Positions 1 through 12,245 of a stretch of 64,000 nucleotides of DNA are shown piece by piece. The first letter of the stretch is position 1; every line of letters starts with the position of its first letter. The translations under genes were made by a program, and so were the position numbers. The notes under the pieces are model-generated. The model had not been told where the DNA came from and did not search any database. It saw only the letters and a list, made by a program, of their open reading frames with translations. Source of the stretch: Brachynemurus nebulosus (taxonomy: Eukaryota > Arthropoda > Insecta > Neuroptera > Myrmeleontidae); NCBI GenBank assembly GCA_035578155.1, contig JAPWDM010000005.1:40810365-40874364 (forward strand). Reading direction: 5' to 3'.

Positions 1-197
1 CCGCATTTTAGGTAGAAAAACCTCCAAAAAATTAAATAAATTCGAAAAAAAAAATAGTTTATTAGCCGTTTCTGGCGTGAACTCCCTCCTTAATGATTAA
101 AAACTTTTTTTTTTTAGCAGTCCCGATTTTATATTTCTCGTCCCGATTTTTTTTTCATTAAATTCCGAAATATTTATTGGAAGAGTTGGCAACCCTA
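1..197. mobile_element. Possible clipped transposon end
   Basis: The stretch ends in GTTGGCAACCCTA, which reads TAGGGTTGCCAAC on the other strand and resembles a hAT-type terminus. The inner part repeats the word cccgattt near 123 and 143. The other end would lie left of the window, so neither the partner terminus nor a target-site duplication can be tested. The call rests on the terminal motif alone. Confidence 0.3.
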
Positions 198-540
198 CAG
201 TGTCACCATACAACGTTTGGTTGCGATCAGTTTTAAAAGGTTACTCGCGAGTCGCGAGAGCTCCGGTAATAAAATTAATGAGTATTCCATGTAACTTCAC
301 TAAATTGTAATATTCTTTGCAAGCTTTTAGATAAAAAAATTTTAATTTACACACAAAACCAAGGTTTAATTACATTTTAATCAAAAATAAAAAATTTATT
401 TCTTTTTTCGTCGACTACCCGGCCATTATTAATGGCCCTATGATACATTCAAACATAAAAATCTAATGCGATTCTTATTTAATATTTTCGAAAAAAAAGT
501 TTTTATGAAACCCATAAAAAACGATCTAATAATAAAGTTG

Positions 541-1130
541 TCTGCCTGCCGTTGAATACAAACAGCGTAGCGATGAGCGAGCGTAGCAGCAGGCTAGGCG
601 CAGCAATGGATGGAACGTCATGACTATGTCTATTGTTATAATTATTGTAAAGATGAAAACGCACGACGGACGTACGAGTGACAGATAGTCATGTTACATA
701 TTATTTGGTTGCTTGGCATTCGATGTTCAACTGCTATGAAATGAACATATCAAACATGTAATGATAAAGAGTGAAATAATGAACCTCTGATGGTAGCTTG
801 GTTGGTACTTGGTTGCCAGTGCGTCGCGGCGCGTCGAACAAGGCCATATTATCGCGTGCGTGTGTACGTATTGTCGAAGAGCAACAAACAAGTGTGCGCC
901 AGATCGAGCAGCGCAGCATTACCGGCCTGTTTGTTGCTACCGTTTGTCTGACCTTCTTCATTGTGCCCCAAATATTACCACCACCACCACCGGCACCACC
1001 ACCGGCACCGGCACCGGTATCATATCATATCATTATGCCGCATACCACCGTTTGCCTGCTCCGGAGTTGGGGGAGCTCACACCACTGTTGTCTACACATA
1101 TAAAAATGCAGACGAAATCGAACTTCTCTG
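541..1130. other. GC-richer, CpG-containing patch
   Basis: This patch is clearly richer in G, C and CpG than its surroundings, with clusters such as gcgtcgcggcgcgtcg near 822 and a short CAC/CGG triplet tract at 978-1015. Several overlapping frames are open from about 798 to 1100 on the plus strand, including one giving a Pro/Ala run. None resembles a known protein, and the simultaneous opening of several frames argues that composition keeps them open. In AT-rich insect genomes such islands often mark promoters or untranslated first exons, so that is the leading alternative to a repeat fragment. Confidence 0.3.
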
Positions 1131-2830
1131 TCAAGATATAAAGTTTTGTGTTCTTTTATGGGCCAACCCTAACTTATCTTTTATTACTTTTATTCTAGAC
1201 AGTCGACAATGTGTGAGAGAGATGGGGCTAGTTAAATATTTCACTAGTGAAAATCACATAACTGTGTTTTTCTTTACTTCCCCCTACCTTTCACGAAAAT
1301 ATTCATTCATATACATAGTTAAAACCCTTTATCAAATGTACCTATCATATTTATTTATTATGTAATATGTCGGAATTGGAGCCGCGTCTTTTTACACTTT
1401 TACACAAAACTTTTTCACTCAAAAATTAGCGACAGTTTTCCTGCTTCTGTTTCATTTTATGTATTTTGTACACTGCTACAGTTACACTCGTATTTCATTT
1501 TTATCGAAAATAGTAAGTGAATCATCACAGAAACTAACCTACATTATCCTTGATGATGTTTTTAAACATATTTCACTGTAACCATGTTTGTACTATTAAA
1601 TTTTTACGACTAAATTTGCTGAAATATAGTAGGTAACTAGTTGAAATACATTAGGTATCGACCGATTGTTACCGAAACCATCCCGAAAGAAAGATATTCT
1701 TCTTTAAAAACCCTCCCAAAATATATATGACTTTATCATGACAGTTGTTGGCGATAGCATCGTCATCGGAGGCAACTCAACTTCATAGTCACAGTTATAC
1801 TTTCACCGTTTTCCTCAGCGTGTACCTAGACGTAGCTGTGTAGACAGCCCGAGAGAAAATTATCGTTTTTCTCATGAAGACGTCGAAGAGATAATGTTTA
1901 TGACATTGTCTGAGATCATTTTTAATAGAAATTTCACTTTCAAAGCATCAATTGTTTTCTTCATGTAGGTACTAGCATATCTTGGCAAGAATAATTCTGC
2001 CTCAGTTGAAACGTAGAAATCACTGTTTCTTGTCGAGCATTCATTAACACAGACAGACCAGAGAACTTTGGCAGAAATAGGTGTAAAAATTATACAGTAG
2101 AAGTAATCAAATATAGACATGGCTAAATTACTAATTGAAATTACTGAAAAATACATTAATCATTATCGGAAAGTAAACATTTACATTTTCATAATGAAAT
2201 AAACATAAAAATAAAAAAATATAAAAGGTATTTACAATCAATAATAATTGAATCAAAAATAATTCCTTATATGTTTTGAATACCACGCATATTTTGAAAA
2301 AACGCAAGAACCCGTATCTCCTAATTTTTGGTGCTCTTTCTATTTATGATGGTAAAAACTTGATACATTGAACCACTCAGGCTGTAGAAGAAAATTTACC
2401 CGCATTTTAACCCCTCCGCCCCTGCTTATGAATCTGACCTTAGTTTAACTTATACAAGTGAATAGGTCTTCCAAAGAGCAACATTTTGTTAATTTAAAAA
2501 TTTCCTCTATCTTTTATAGCCTTCGTGATATCTTAAATAAATACAATTTTAACTCCCAACTTTCGGGGCTGGTTTCCTTCCTTAAAAGTGGAAGATGCCC
2601 GATAAAAAAGAATACGGATCCCTTATTTTTGCCTATTCTACATATCAGCGCAGTTTTATCACAATTGCAAATTTCACTCTGGGTGCATCTCTTTGTCAGA
2701 AAAATGGTTTAAAAGCTTATCTTATGTAATTTTTTACGCTTTTTTAATTAAAAAAATTTGTGGCGAATGTTTGTAAAAAAAATCACTAAAAATGGCGAGA
2801 AATGACCAAAATTTTGATTTCTAAAAATCG
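1131..2830. other. AT-rich DNA, nothing assigned
   Basis: No terminal repeats, RNA gene or protein-like frame was recognised. The longest minus frame (1872-2156) is AT-driven and looks like no family. A pyrimidine-rich spot near 2400-2425 is the only compositional change. Confidence 0.5.
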
Positions 2831-2835
2831 GACCT

Positions 2836-2916
2836 ATTTGGCTGGCGAACTCATTCAAAGGTTTGTGATTTTTGGCCTCACCAAATTTTGTAAAAATTGG
2901 ATGCTTCCTTCGTGAG

Positions 2917-2986
<70 letters not shown>

Positions 2987-3080
2987 AATTTATGAAAATT
3001 ATTTTCGATTTCTCGAGACTTCAAAACAAATTTCCGTCATAGTCTCGGGCTCAGGTTTTATCATGAGAACCGCTGTAATA
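2836..3080 (+). repeat. Dispersed repeat copy A, interrupted by (TA)n
   Basis: This stretch is a diverged relative of 15575-15810. Both run in the same order through ggctggcgaa/ggctaacaaa, caccaaattt, gagttat, and then the shared tcaaaacaaatttc followed by cgggctcagg/cgggttcaag. In this copy the part that in the other copy reads cgtgcggacacacaaatac is replaced by a TA dinucleotide tract. The family resembles widespread insect intergenic repeats, but no terminal structure or coding capacity was seen, so its class is unknown. Confidence 0.5.
2921..2982. repeat. (TA)n microsatellite
   Basis: Uninterrupted TA dinucleotides, 31 copies, inside dispersed repeat copy A. Confidence 0.98.
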
Positions 3081-3082
3081 GT

Positions 3083-5257
3083 TGAATTTTCAAAATGGAA
3101 ATTCGCCAAAAGCATAGAATTCAAACTGTGCAATCAAAAGAATAGAAATCGTGAAATTTTATAACCTAACCTCTACTACTGTTAGTAGTACTCAAGGGTT
3201 TTTTTTTCTTTTTATACATAATTATTATAAATACTTATTTATCTTTGTCACTTATTGTTAGTGATTTGTACCTTATTAAATTTTTGAATAGACGTTTATA
3301 AATTATTTCTTTTATTTTTGCAATGCTTTTGTCTTTTCATCTGCGCATCTCAAAAGTGAAATTATTACTTTTATAACGTAAAAGAGAAAAGCAAAGTTGG
3401 CAGAACAAAATTGCTCAAGCAGCTTTAGCAGCTTGTTGGTTAATCTCGTAGTAAATTTATTATAGCCATGTGTAACGTATCTATACTAGTTGTTTCGCTA
3501 CCTTTTTTGCTTTCTTTTAGCTATAATGTGCCACCGTTTCCCTTCTGGTCGTACTATTTATATAGACTACACTTTATATAGATTCAGTCAATTTTAATAC
3601 CGTAGAGAATTTTCTAACTTCAACTCCAGTTTTAGAACAAAAAAGCGAAAGTAAAGAAGAAATAAAATGAAGGAGAACACCAGTTTTATTTGTCTTGTAT
3701 CGATTAGTGACGGTAAATGTATATATAGTTTGAGTTTATGAGGTAACTAGGTGAGTAGTGTGATCATTGAAGATGACTGATTTGCTTTACTTTCGTTTTA
3801 TAGTGACGTAATAGTTATCGGGAGATCGTAATGCTTTTTTTCAGATGTCATTTACGAAAAGGATTAAGAAAATTGTTTTTTCTTTTTTCTAATTTCTTCT
3901 TTCCATTTTTTTTTTGTGTATTTTCTGCTACTAATGTAGCTAGAGCTACTCATAGGGAAAAGTTGCCGGGATTGGACCACTTGGTACTTTTTCCTTATTC
4001 CTTTAAGCTTAAAAAGATTTTGCCTAATAGGGTAGAATCAAAAGCTGCCCATACATTTTTCTACATAACTATATACTCAAATCCTATTTAAGAAACTCAT
4101 ATAATTGTATGGGTCCCAAAAAAAATCTCGAAATGCTTATAATTTTGTCATGTCCGTTTGTCTGTATGCCACATCCCCATAATTTTTACACCTTTGGACT
4201 TATGAACGTAAAATTTTGTGGGTACATGTTATAGATGTGAATCAGTTAATATATTGGGAAAATGGACTGGAATGTGGGAATGTAAATTTTGTCTTCACAT
4301 ACCACATCGTGTGGAACATCGTTAAAAAGGGTTCGTAAAATTAAATTCATTCTACGTACCATCTTTTATTGTTAAGCTTCATTTATGAACTACTGAGCTT
4401 TGAAGTGCCGAATAGCTTGCCGCCCTCATTTTACCTATTGATCCATAAAATCTGAAAAGTTATGTCAGTAACTTTCGGAGACATGATGTTGATATTCACC
4501 CGAAATTGTGAAAGAATACTGCCAGAAAACCTTCACAACGAGTATAGACGGTTACAAAAATCGAACTCACTGCTTACCTGTCAAAATACCAAAGTTTTAG
4601 AATACTTAATCTCTCGGCTGCTTTGTTTTATTTTGTGGATTCGTAAGTATGAAGGGTAAACTTGCTTCTTGCAATTTACTTGCAACTGTAATATTTTAAC
4701 CCTTGTTCTAGACTCTAGAGGTCTAGAGAATCCCAAATAAATTTATTTTAGTTCTTGATTAACGAATTCTCAGCTAGATAACTTTATATGTTCATATCTG
4801 GAAAAGAAAATCGTTGAAATAATTCAGGAAGTGATATTTTTCTCTCTTAAAAAAATTTTCTTGATTTCTTGTAAGATTGTCTACAAAAATACCATAAATA
4901 CCTACAGATGTATTTTATACTTGTCTTTTTCATGAATTAATTTCACTTTTAATACACCTAGCATTCGCAGAAATAAAGTACTCATGCTGCTAATGCTACC
5001 AATCAGTATGGCACGAGGCTGACCGCAACATTAAACTTGTATTAGACGTTCACCAGTACATAATTGTACACAAATACACCTCATTTTTATACATTATGAA
5101 CATAAATACACTGCAAATCCAAATCTGTTACTCCTACACGCAAAGTGACACGGACTAGTAAAATAGACTGGATATGGACACAATAATTATTGTATTTAAG
5201 TTTGTAGGCATCCAATACTGAAGTTTATCAAGGTTGAAGAGAGGAGAGTTATTAACC
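3083..5257. other. AT-rich DNA, one weak repeat motif
   Basis: No gene was recognised. The part at 4095-4215 contains catgtccgtttgtctgtatg, a motif typical of dispersed insect repeats and loosely like the copies near 41.1 and 53.3 kb. Open frames at 3831-4091 and 4462-4659 show no family similarity. Confidence 0.45.
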
Positions 5258-5671
5258 AGCCATTCTTTTGTTACGGACATGACATTTTCTCGCACTTTAC
5301 ACGCCTTCTCATAAGAAAAAAAATTAGAAGTTATTTTTTTCTTATAAATTTTCAATACTAAGCAGATAGACAAATCTGTACACAATATTTATACTGAATA
5401 TAAAATACATAACATTATTAGTTTTAATGCTAGAGCTAATAAAGTTTATGTTACGGACTCGACAAAAAGTGCCCTTTTTGTCGCGTCCGTAACGTATCTC
5501 TAGCATTAAAACTAATAATGTTATGTATTTTATATTCAGTACAAATATTGTGTACACATTTGTCTATCTGTTAGTATCGAAAATTTATAAGAAAAAAATA
5601 ACTTATATTTTTTTTCTTATGAGAAGGCGTGAAAATGTGCGTGAAAATGTCATCTCCAATAAAGAATGGCT
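5258..5671. repeat. 414-base palindromic (foldback) element
   Basis: The left half (about 5258-5472) is the near-exact reverse complement of the right half (about 5475-5671). The arms meet around gttacggac/gtccgtaac at 5451-5493 with almost no loop, and the outer ends are agccattctt and aagaatggct. Inner landmarks such as ttagttttaatgctagag recur inverted. Divergence is greater at the outer ends, including a small gap near 5640-5660. No coding potential; frames inside it are mirror images of each other. It fits a MITE or foldback element, or a local inverted duplication. No clear target-site duplication was found. Confidence 0.8.
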
Positions 5672-5768
5672 GAATTTGTATCAGTTTGAATATTTTTAGG
5701 TAATTAATTTTACCTGTCAGTATAGATAACAAGTCGGGAGCGAACTAACCTACGACGCTTTTATTCTT

Positions 5769-6002
5769 GTTTGTAGCTCTTTAGTTAATTTGAAATTAAC
5801 AATCAAAATTTAGTATTGAAGTTAGCTAGAAACAATCGTGAAATTTGTCAACTTCTATGTAGATGTTTGTAGTACCTTTTCTTTCGTTTGTAGCCCTTTA
5901 ATTAAATTGTAATAAACAATTAAATTTTGGCACTGAAGTTAACCGGAAACAATCATGAATGTAATTTTTCTTGATAGCAATGGGAAAACCATTATTTGTA
6001 GG
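5769..6002 (+). repeat. Two 117-base tandem units
   Basis: Units begin with gtttgtagctcttta at 5769 and gtttgtagccctttaa at 5886 and share the downstream words ttgaagttagc/ctgaagttaac and gaaacaatcgtgaa/gaaacaatcatgaa. A degenerate third start, gtttgtagggcc, lies near 6025. Confidence 0.75.
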
Positions 6003-6419
6003 CTATAATTATAGCCGTAAAATGTTTGTAGGGCCACCTAATTAAGCATAATTAATTTAAAAAAAAAAAAAAATTATTTCAAAAATTGCGCCTACTACGT
6101 AGGTACTATTTTAAATTTTCCACGTGCACCTCTTATTGCTTTATATTAGTTAAAATCTGCTAGGCCACATTTATAATTACAGTAAAACTTCGTTAACAAT
6201 CCTTTTTTATTTTTACTTAATTGTAAAATTCTTATCTGAAACAATTTGATTTCTCGTTTTATTATAAAAAATAATAAATTTTCGAAAAGAAAAATTTGGT
6301 ATCACACTTACGTATTTTAAACTTATCTCTTATTTACCTCAAAGAAAAAAATTTCAATGATTATTTACAAGAATTTATGTAAGAAAAATAAATTTTGTTT
6401 TCACTTATCAATGTTATTA

Positions 6420-6560
6420 ATTCCGACTCTGTCTGAGTGCCATTAAACTCAACCACTCAGTCATACTTTTCGCTTCAATTTCTTAATGTATTTGTAACAT
6501 AACAAGAGTCTCTATTCTTTTCAGTTCTCAATGGCTGATGTGTATTAAATTTACATGTGT
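6420..6560 (+). repeat. Dispersed repeat shared with 23.6 kb
   Basis: The order gccattaaa, cagtca, ttcaatttcttaatgtat, ttgtaacata, tctct and ctcaatgg here recurs at about 23608-23722 in the same orientation. Two diverged copies of a family of at least 110 bases are implied. Ends and class are unknown. Confidence 0.5.
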
Positions 6561-7773
6561 AGTAAAAATAAAATCTTTGAATGCCAAAAACATGCAAAAG
6601 TTTAAGGTGTACTATGATAACATATTTAATTTTATAGTGTAATATAAATATACAATGTGTTAAAATGACGGGGCCGATAACCAGTTAAAAATATACATAC
6701 ATATCTTTGTGCAAAACGATTTGAAAGATTTGAACTTGAAATTTCATTGCTCGTGTGTTTATTATTTAGTTTTTTTTTTCATTGTCAGTACAGGTATATG
6801 ATTATCATATAATGTTTTCTATTTATAAAAAAACGCAGCCTACGTTCTACATACAATATATCGCAAAAAACATAAGTCAAAATTTTCAATTGTACACCGC
6901 AGAACAATCTTGCCTCCTTCATCTCTTCAATATTCTCGATCCAATAATAATGGCTATGATTTGATGTGATTTAGTATGCTATTGTTCTGTTTCAGAAATA
7001 AATTAATATTTTGAATGTAGATACATAATGGACACGTGTTGTGTCTGGAACTGTTTTGAGCGACTTTTTGAATGAAGGTAACTATTAAAATTTTCGTAGA
7101 GTAAGCCAAACACTCAATAATCAACTGGAACATGTTCTTCTAACGGATTTATTTGGGGGCATTTGGGGCACATGTCTAGAGGCTCCTACAAAATACTGGT
7201 TTTTACACTGGAATTATAACGCAAAGAGGCGGAATAATAAAGCATTCTTGGATTTATTTTTCACCTAAGTATAACTGATCGATTATATATTTTTTCTGTT
7301 TTTTTTTTTTTTTTTTTTTTTTCTTTTGTAAATTTCTTAACTGGCTTCTCGGGGGGAGGTCACACGAAAAATAGAAGAGCTTTTAAAAGAAGAAATTTCC
7401 AAAATTAAAATAGTAGGTTTCTTATCTTTAGAATAAAGTTGACGATAAAAGAAAAGTTACTAGGGGGAGAGGGCATGCAGACATTGAATAATTCCCGATG
7501 ACTCTTTTTAATCCACACTTGATGAGCAAAAAAAATATCAACTTACTGATAACACAGGCCAACGACTAAAAAAATTTTTTAATACTTTAACCATATTTTT
7601 ATGGATTTTAGTGTGCTGAATCTGAAAATAACAATAAAATTGCTATATCACCCACCATTTCCCTACATTTTACATCATAAACCTTTATATTCAAAATAAT
7701 AGTTCAGAAAATTAATGCAATCAATATAATACTAAATATGCGAAAGCCAGCGAATGAATATAATATCTTATAA
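6561..7773. other. AT-rich DNA, nothing assigned
   Basis: It contains a poly-T run at 7299-7322 followed by a G-rich spot (ctcggggggaggtc) near 7347. No terminal repeats or protein-like frame were found. Confidence 0.5.
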
Positions 7774-8019
7774 TTCCAATATCTTTGCTCAAAGTTCCCG
7801 CATTTATCAGAAGCAAAGTTACAAGAGAGCGTCTTCATTGGCCCTGATATAAGAAAAATGATGTTTGACTCTGAGTTTGAATTACATATAACAGTGAAAG
7901 AGAAAGACGCTTGGATTGCTTTCAAGGAAGTTGTTAACAAGTTTTTGGGTAACAAAAAAGACCCAGACTATAATATGACCATTGTATCTAATATGCTTAT
8001 ACTCTTAAAACCTTCATAA
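7774..8019 (+). pseudogene. Relic of an arthropod repeat-encoded protein
   Basis: A frame of 81 codons opens after TAA at 7771 and ends at TAA 8017-8019. It has no ATG at its head. It reads FQYLCSKFPHLSEAKL, then VFIGPDIRKMM, then AWIAFKEVVNKFLGN. From memory, this order (KFPxLSxAK, GPxIR, AWxxFK..V..FLGN) is found in many uncharacterised arthropod proteins that occur in multiple copies and normally continue toward a GERFHQD-type block. That continuation is missing here. The codon pattern is protein-like, unlike the minus frame over the same DNA (7704-7955). What is seen is an internal segment only. That it comes from a mobile element is inference from its known repetitiveness; the enzyme class is unknown to me. 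Confidence 0.6.
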
Positions 8020-11000
8020 AACTTAGTATTAGGAATAAAAATATATTTTATGTGTTAAAATAAAGTTCTGTTTGTCTTGTACAAGTTATTATTTTCCACT
8101 CCTATAGAATATTAGTATATTTCATTAAATCTGATATAGCCAAAATGTGACAAAACTGTGGGTGATACAAAATAATGAAATTCAAATTTGAATTTAGCAC
8201 CCAAAAAAATATAAAGATCACCTATTAACATTAAACAAGTTTTTTATGGCCTTAATTTTGCAGGCCTGTGTAATCATTAGTATTATAATAATTTAGTGAT
8301 GTGGTGTAGATACAAAATTAAGTAATATCTAGTGTATACTTTTAATTCTGGGCTAGAGGGTTATAATTCCTTAAACCCCCGCTCTACTCTATATGTTCCT
8401 GGATCGTCCTCACGCAAATGTATCCCATGAAATATTTACTGCACATTTAAAAGTCCTTATAACCTTCAATAATTTTTTCAATTAATGTGGACGCATTGAC
8501 AGGAAACTTACTAAACAAGTCAAGCCTTTTATTCAATATTGGCGAAAAATGATAATTCGTAATATAATTGCAAGCCAACTTCCATTCTTAAATCATCATC
8601 AGGTTGAATATAATTTATTATACTTATCCTGATGAATAGTTGACTTGTATTATTTACATATTTTTAGTGAAAAATAACTGGACAAACTGATGAACAAATA
8701 GATGTTGTCTTACTTTTGAGTGAAGATGGTTTTCCTTTGGATGATAAATAATAAAACATTGGTATTTCCTAGAATTAGCAATTTTTTTAGCAACACATTT
8801 TTTTTTCAAAGACTGTCTGTTAGTATACAACAGAGAACATTAGTAGACTAATGGAGTATTTTTTTCAGTTATATGCATCAAAATTGAAAACATTAGCGAT
8901 AATTTTTATTAATTTAAATGTAATGGCGGCGATTTGGTTAAGTTCGTTTATTGGTAATTTCGATGTGAGATATTGATAGTAGGATAGTTTTTGAAAAATA
9001 TTCTATTTTTCATGATCAGAAGAAAATCTAGACAATTGAAATATTTGAAAATCTACCTGAAAATGTTTTTCTGCACCTCCATCATAGTTGTTTAATCGAA
9101 AGGATCAGTTTGATTATGTGTGCTACATAAAAAAATATAAAAATAAATTCAACCTCCGAAAGATTTCCCCCAAAACTTCTGTTAACTTTAAAAAATCGAA
9201 GTAAGAATAATATTGTTAAACATTGTGCAAATTAAAAAGAAAAATAGCAGACATAAATATTATAATTTTTCAAAATCAAATAAACAAAAAGATTAAAAAA
9301 GTAATTATTATTGAAATATCTAAAAATTTGTCAATATACATATTAAGTGTTTTAAATTAGATAATAATGGCCAGCCAATTTTAATATCAAAATATTTATA
9401 ATAAATATTTAACTATAAATTGCAATTCTGGATAATTTATATTTATACTTGTAAAAAAAATCTTTATACAGGTTGTTGAAAAAATACATTTACACATTTC
9501 CGGAAAGGATTAGAATATATTATATTATTTTTTGTAGCAAAAGCTAATTAAACATTTTAATGGCACTCCTCAAGAAAAAGGTGGTGCTCAAGGCCACGGC
9601 CAGTTACCCAGGTTGATGTGAATATGAATTAACAAAATAATTTATAGATTGTAAATTACGAGATGATTTATCGCCTTTAGGTTCAACCTGAGATTAAAAT
9701 GTGGCATCAGTATATGTAAACGATAATAAAAACATACGTTTTACGCAGTTTAGTTAGCACTATACAGTCCGCGCGTCTACTCCGTAAACTTACCCAGGGA
9801 CCGGCAATATTTTTAACGAATTAAATTTAAAAAGAAAACAACAATTAATTCAACATGTGCGAATGTTTTTACGAGTAATAAAAAAAATTGTGAACAATAA
9901 ATAAATAAATTACATATATTGTGTTATCCATCTATAATGTTTACAGAAATCATTGCACAGAGAGTTTGTTTGTTACTGAACACTACCCGTTCGCGGTAAG
10001 ATCATACGTATGATCTGAACCAGGATTGTTTTAATTATTTTATGGTCTAGGGTTAGTCTGACGGTCTTTATTTAATAGTCAAAGGTGGTAAAACTACATC
10101 ATAAGAAGAGAAGTTGTATTCCAGTCCCTGTTAGAGTTTCGTACAATTTATTGTTTTTACTGGAGACATATACATTCGTAAGTGTAAGAGGTTTAATATA
10201 CATATAACAAATGTGCTGCTATGCTGTAAATGAATACTTCCATCGAGTCTGCGGACTCCAAGTATGTATACAGATAGATTTCAAATCATTTCGTATTATA
10301 ATTGCGTTTGTAGAACAAAAATCGCAGCAGCTGAACCCCAGTGAACTTCTGTTTGGGAAATTCTGCAATCTTGCCTCTAGGAATATTCGGAAATATTCAA
10401 CCAAAAACTATATTTTCATATGAATAATTAAAAATTTTTGAACCGACTTCTATACAACAATCTCATCACCAAAAAATATTTTTTCATAAAATGATGAAAG
10501 AAAAAATTTTCTGTTGTACAGTGAATTGATAAAAAACGGGTTAATTTTTTTAATTGAAATAGGTCATTAGTTATAAATGACAAGAGATGAAAAATAATAT
10601 TGCAATCGGCGATTTATTTTGTTATTGTGGTGAATCAAATATGAAAAAAAAATTACGTATATGTATATAAAATTCAAGGCTAAAAGTTTATAGAGATCAA
10701 TAACCGCAACAGCGATCTTTGAAAGCAAGAAAAAAAATTAAACTGTGCGCGGAGTGGACCACCAACACTAACTCAACTCTGCTAAACTCCCATCATGTCA
10801 CAAATCTACAATATGTATATGTATGTATTATGTACATATGCATTAAAATAATTTGCAAGATTTCTTCCTATGTAAAAAAGTATATACAGTATGTAACAGA
10901 CTAAGTCGTCAATGTTGCAATTATTCAAAGAGATATTTAGTGGTTACTTGCAAAGTTATAGCTAGATATTGTTAAGGTGAGATTTGCCAAAAAACTAAAT

Positions 11001-11461
11001 ATACAACATTATTTCTACATGTCTTGAGATTACAGATCTAAGAAAAAAATAAAAAACCAGCGAGAAATCTTCTCGGCTATAAATAACCGCCATTTTGAAA
11101 ATATATTACGGAACCAAAAGAGCCTAGTTCCTGCCAAAATGACGGAATCGAGGAATAATATACACTTTGGTTTATGTCGATATTTCAAATACTTTTTGAG
11201 ATATACGTGGAACCATGTCGAAAAACGTAGTTCCCAGAAAAAAGCATTTAAAAATTTTATAACGTTAATGAATTATAGTAAAGTGCGCGCACTAAAATAC
11301 CCATAATATTTTGATTTTTCATTTTTCTTTTAAAATAAAATTTTAGGAGAATATTTTAAACACCTTAAGAACATAATTATGAAACAAAAAAAATCTTTTT
11401 TTTTTGGCGAATCTCCCGTTAAGTTTAAAATTCGAGATTTTTTTTGAGATCAGACAAGGTA
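8020..11461. other. AT-rich DNA with one GC-rich spot
   Basis: No gene or element was delimited. The only striking part is 9558-9612, a short GC-rich patch (ctcaaggccacggccag) in otherwise AT-rich DNA. A cgcgcgtctactccg spot lies near 9772. Open frames at 10211-10423 on both strands are shadows without family resemblance. Confidence 0.45.
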
Positions 11462-11676
11462 CACGGAGAGAAAATTCCTATAAAAATTACTGTGCTCATA
11501 CTACAATCGACGTGTAACAGGCGAACATATCCAATTTTTGTACGGTAAAATTATAAAAATTACTATAATATAACTATAATTTTTATAATTTTACCGTACA
11601 AAATTGAATATGTTCGCCTGTTACACGTCAATTGTAGTATGAGTACAGTAATTTTTATAGGAATTTTCTCTCCGTG
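11462..11676. mobile_element. Near-complete palindromic MITE
   Basis: The sequence begins cacggagagaaaattc and ends with its reverse complement gaattttctctccgtg. The whole 215 bases fold on a centre near 11570, with arms matching almost throughout (for example acaggcgaacatat and atatgttcgcctgt). There is no coding capacity. No convincing target-site duplication was seen, so the superfamily is open. The low divergence between arms suggests a fairly recent insertion or strong self-pairing constraint. Confidence 0.75.
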
Positions 11677-11819
11677 AGATTTGTTATTATAACCAGACAG
11701 TAAAATTCCTAAAGTTTGAACGAAATTTAGTTCTAGACTAATGTAAATAAATCTTTTAGTTTCCAACATATCCACTGTTACATTATGCCTCATAATTTGT
11801 AAGTTACGAAGTAGTAGTA

Positions 11820-12243
11820 CAGTAAGACCTCAATAATCCGGCCCAGATGAGCGGCTGGCAGGCCGGATTTACGAAAAAGGCGGGCCATCGAGAGACAGTT
11901 TAAAATGTAATGAATTTGAGGCCCCTTATAGCTCCTCTAAGAAGTTAACAGCAAGCACTGCTGTTCTATGTACTGGGTTTGTAGGCACTTCTCAAAATTG
12001 GCTCCTTCAATTACTAAAACCTAAATACAGTAATTTCACGTGTCGAGCAAAAAAAAAGGGTCACTGTACGTGTGATTAATTACTGTACAATACAATTTCT
12101 ACTTTGTTCTGTACTAATTGATTGTAAATATAGAATGTAAATGTGTGTATATCAGTTATTCTCTTAAAACTGCAACTTTTAGAATCGGGCCGGATTACTG
12201 GCGGGTCTGGATTTTCGAGGGCCGAATTATCGAGGTCTTACTG
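11820..12243. mobile_element. pogo/Tigger-type MITE
   Basis: The left end CAGTAAGACCTCAATAATCC and the reverse complement of the right end, CAGTAAGACCTCGATAATTC, form terminal inverted repeats of about 25 bases. TA flanks both sides (11818-11819 and 12244-12245), the target-site duplication of the Tc1/mariner/pogo group. The CAGT start and -ACCTC- core match the style of pogo/Tigger termini and of the larger element at 27108. The 424 bases contain no transposase, so movement would need an enzyme supplied from elsewhere. Confidence 0.8.
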
Positions 12244-12245
12244 TA

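Noticed and set aside
798..1365. Overlapping plus-strand frames with Pro- and His-rich runs
   Set aside because: Three frames are open over the same bases because of triplet repeats and GC-rich composition; none resembles a protein.
5342..5557. Minus-strand frame spanning the palindrome centre
   Set aside because: The frame lies across the two mirror arms and has no protein-family features.
7704..7955. Minus-strand frame of 83 codons
   Set aside because: It is the shadow of the protein-like plus-strand relic at 7774-8019.
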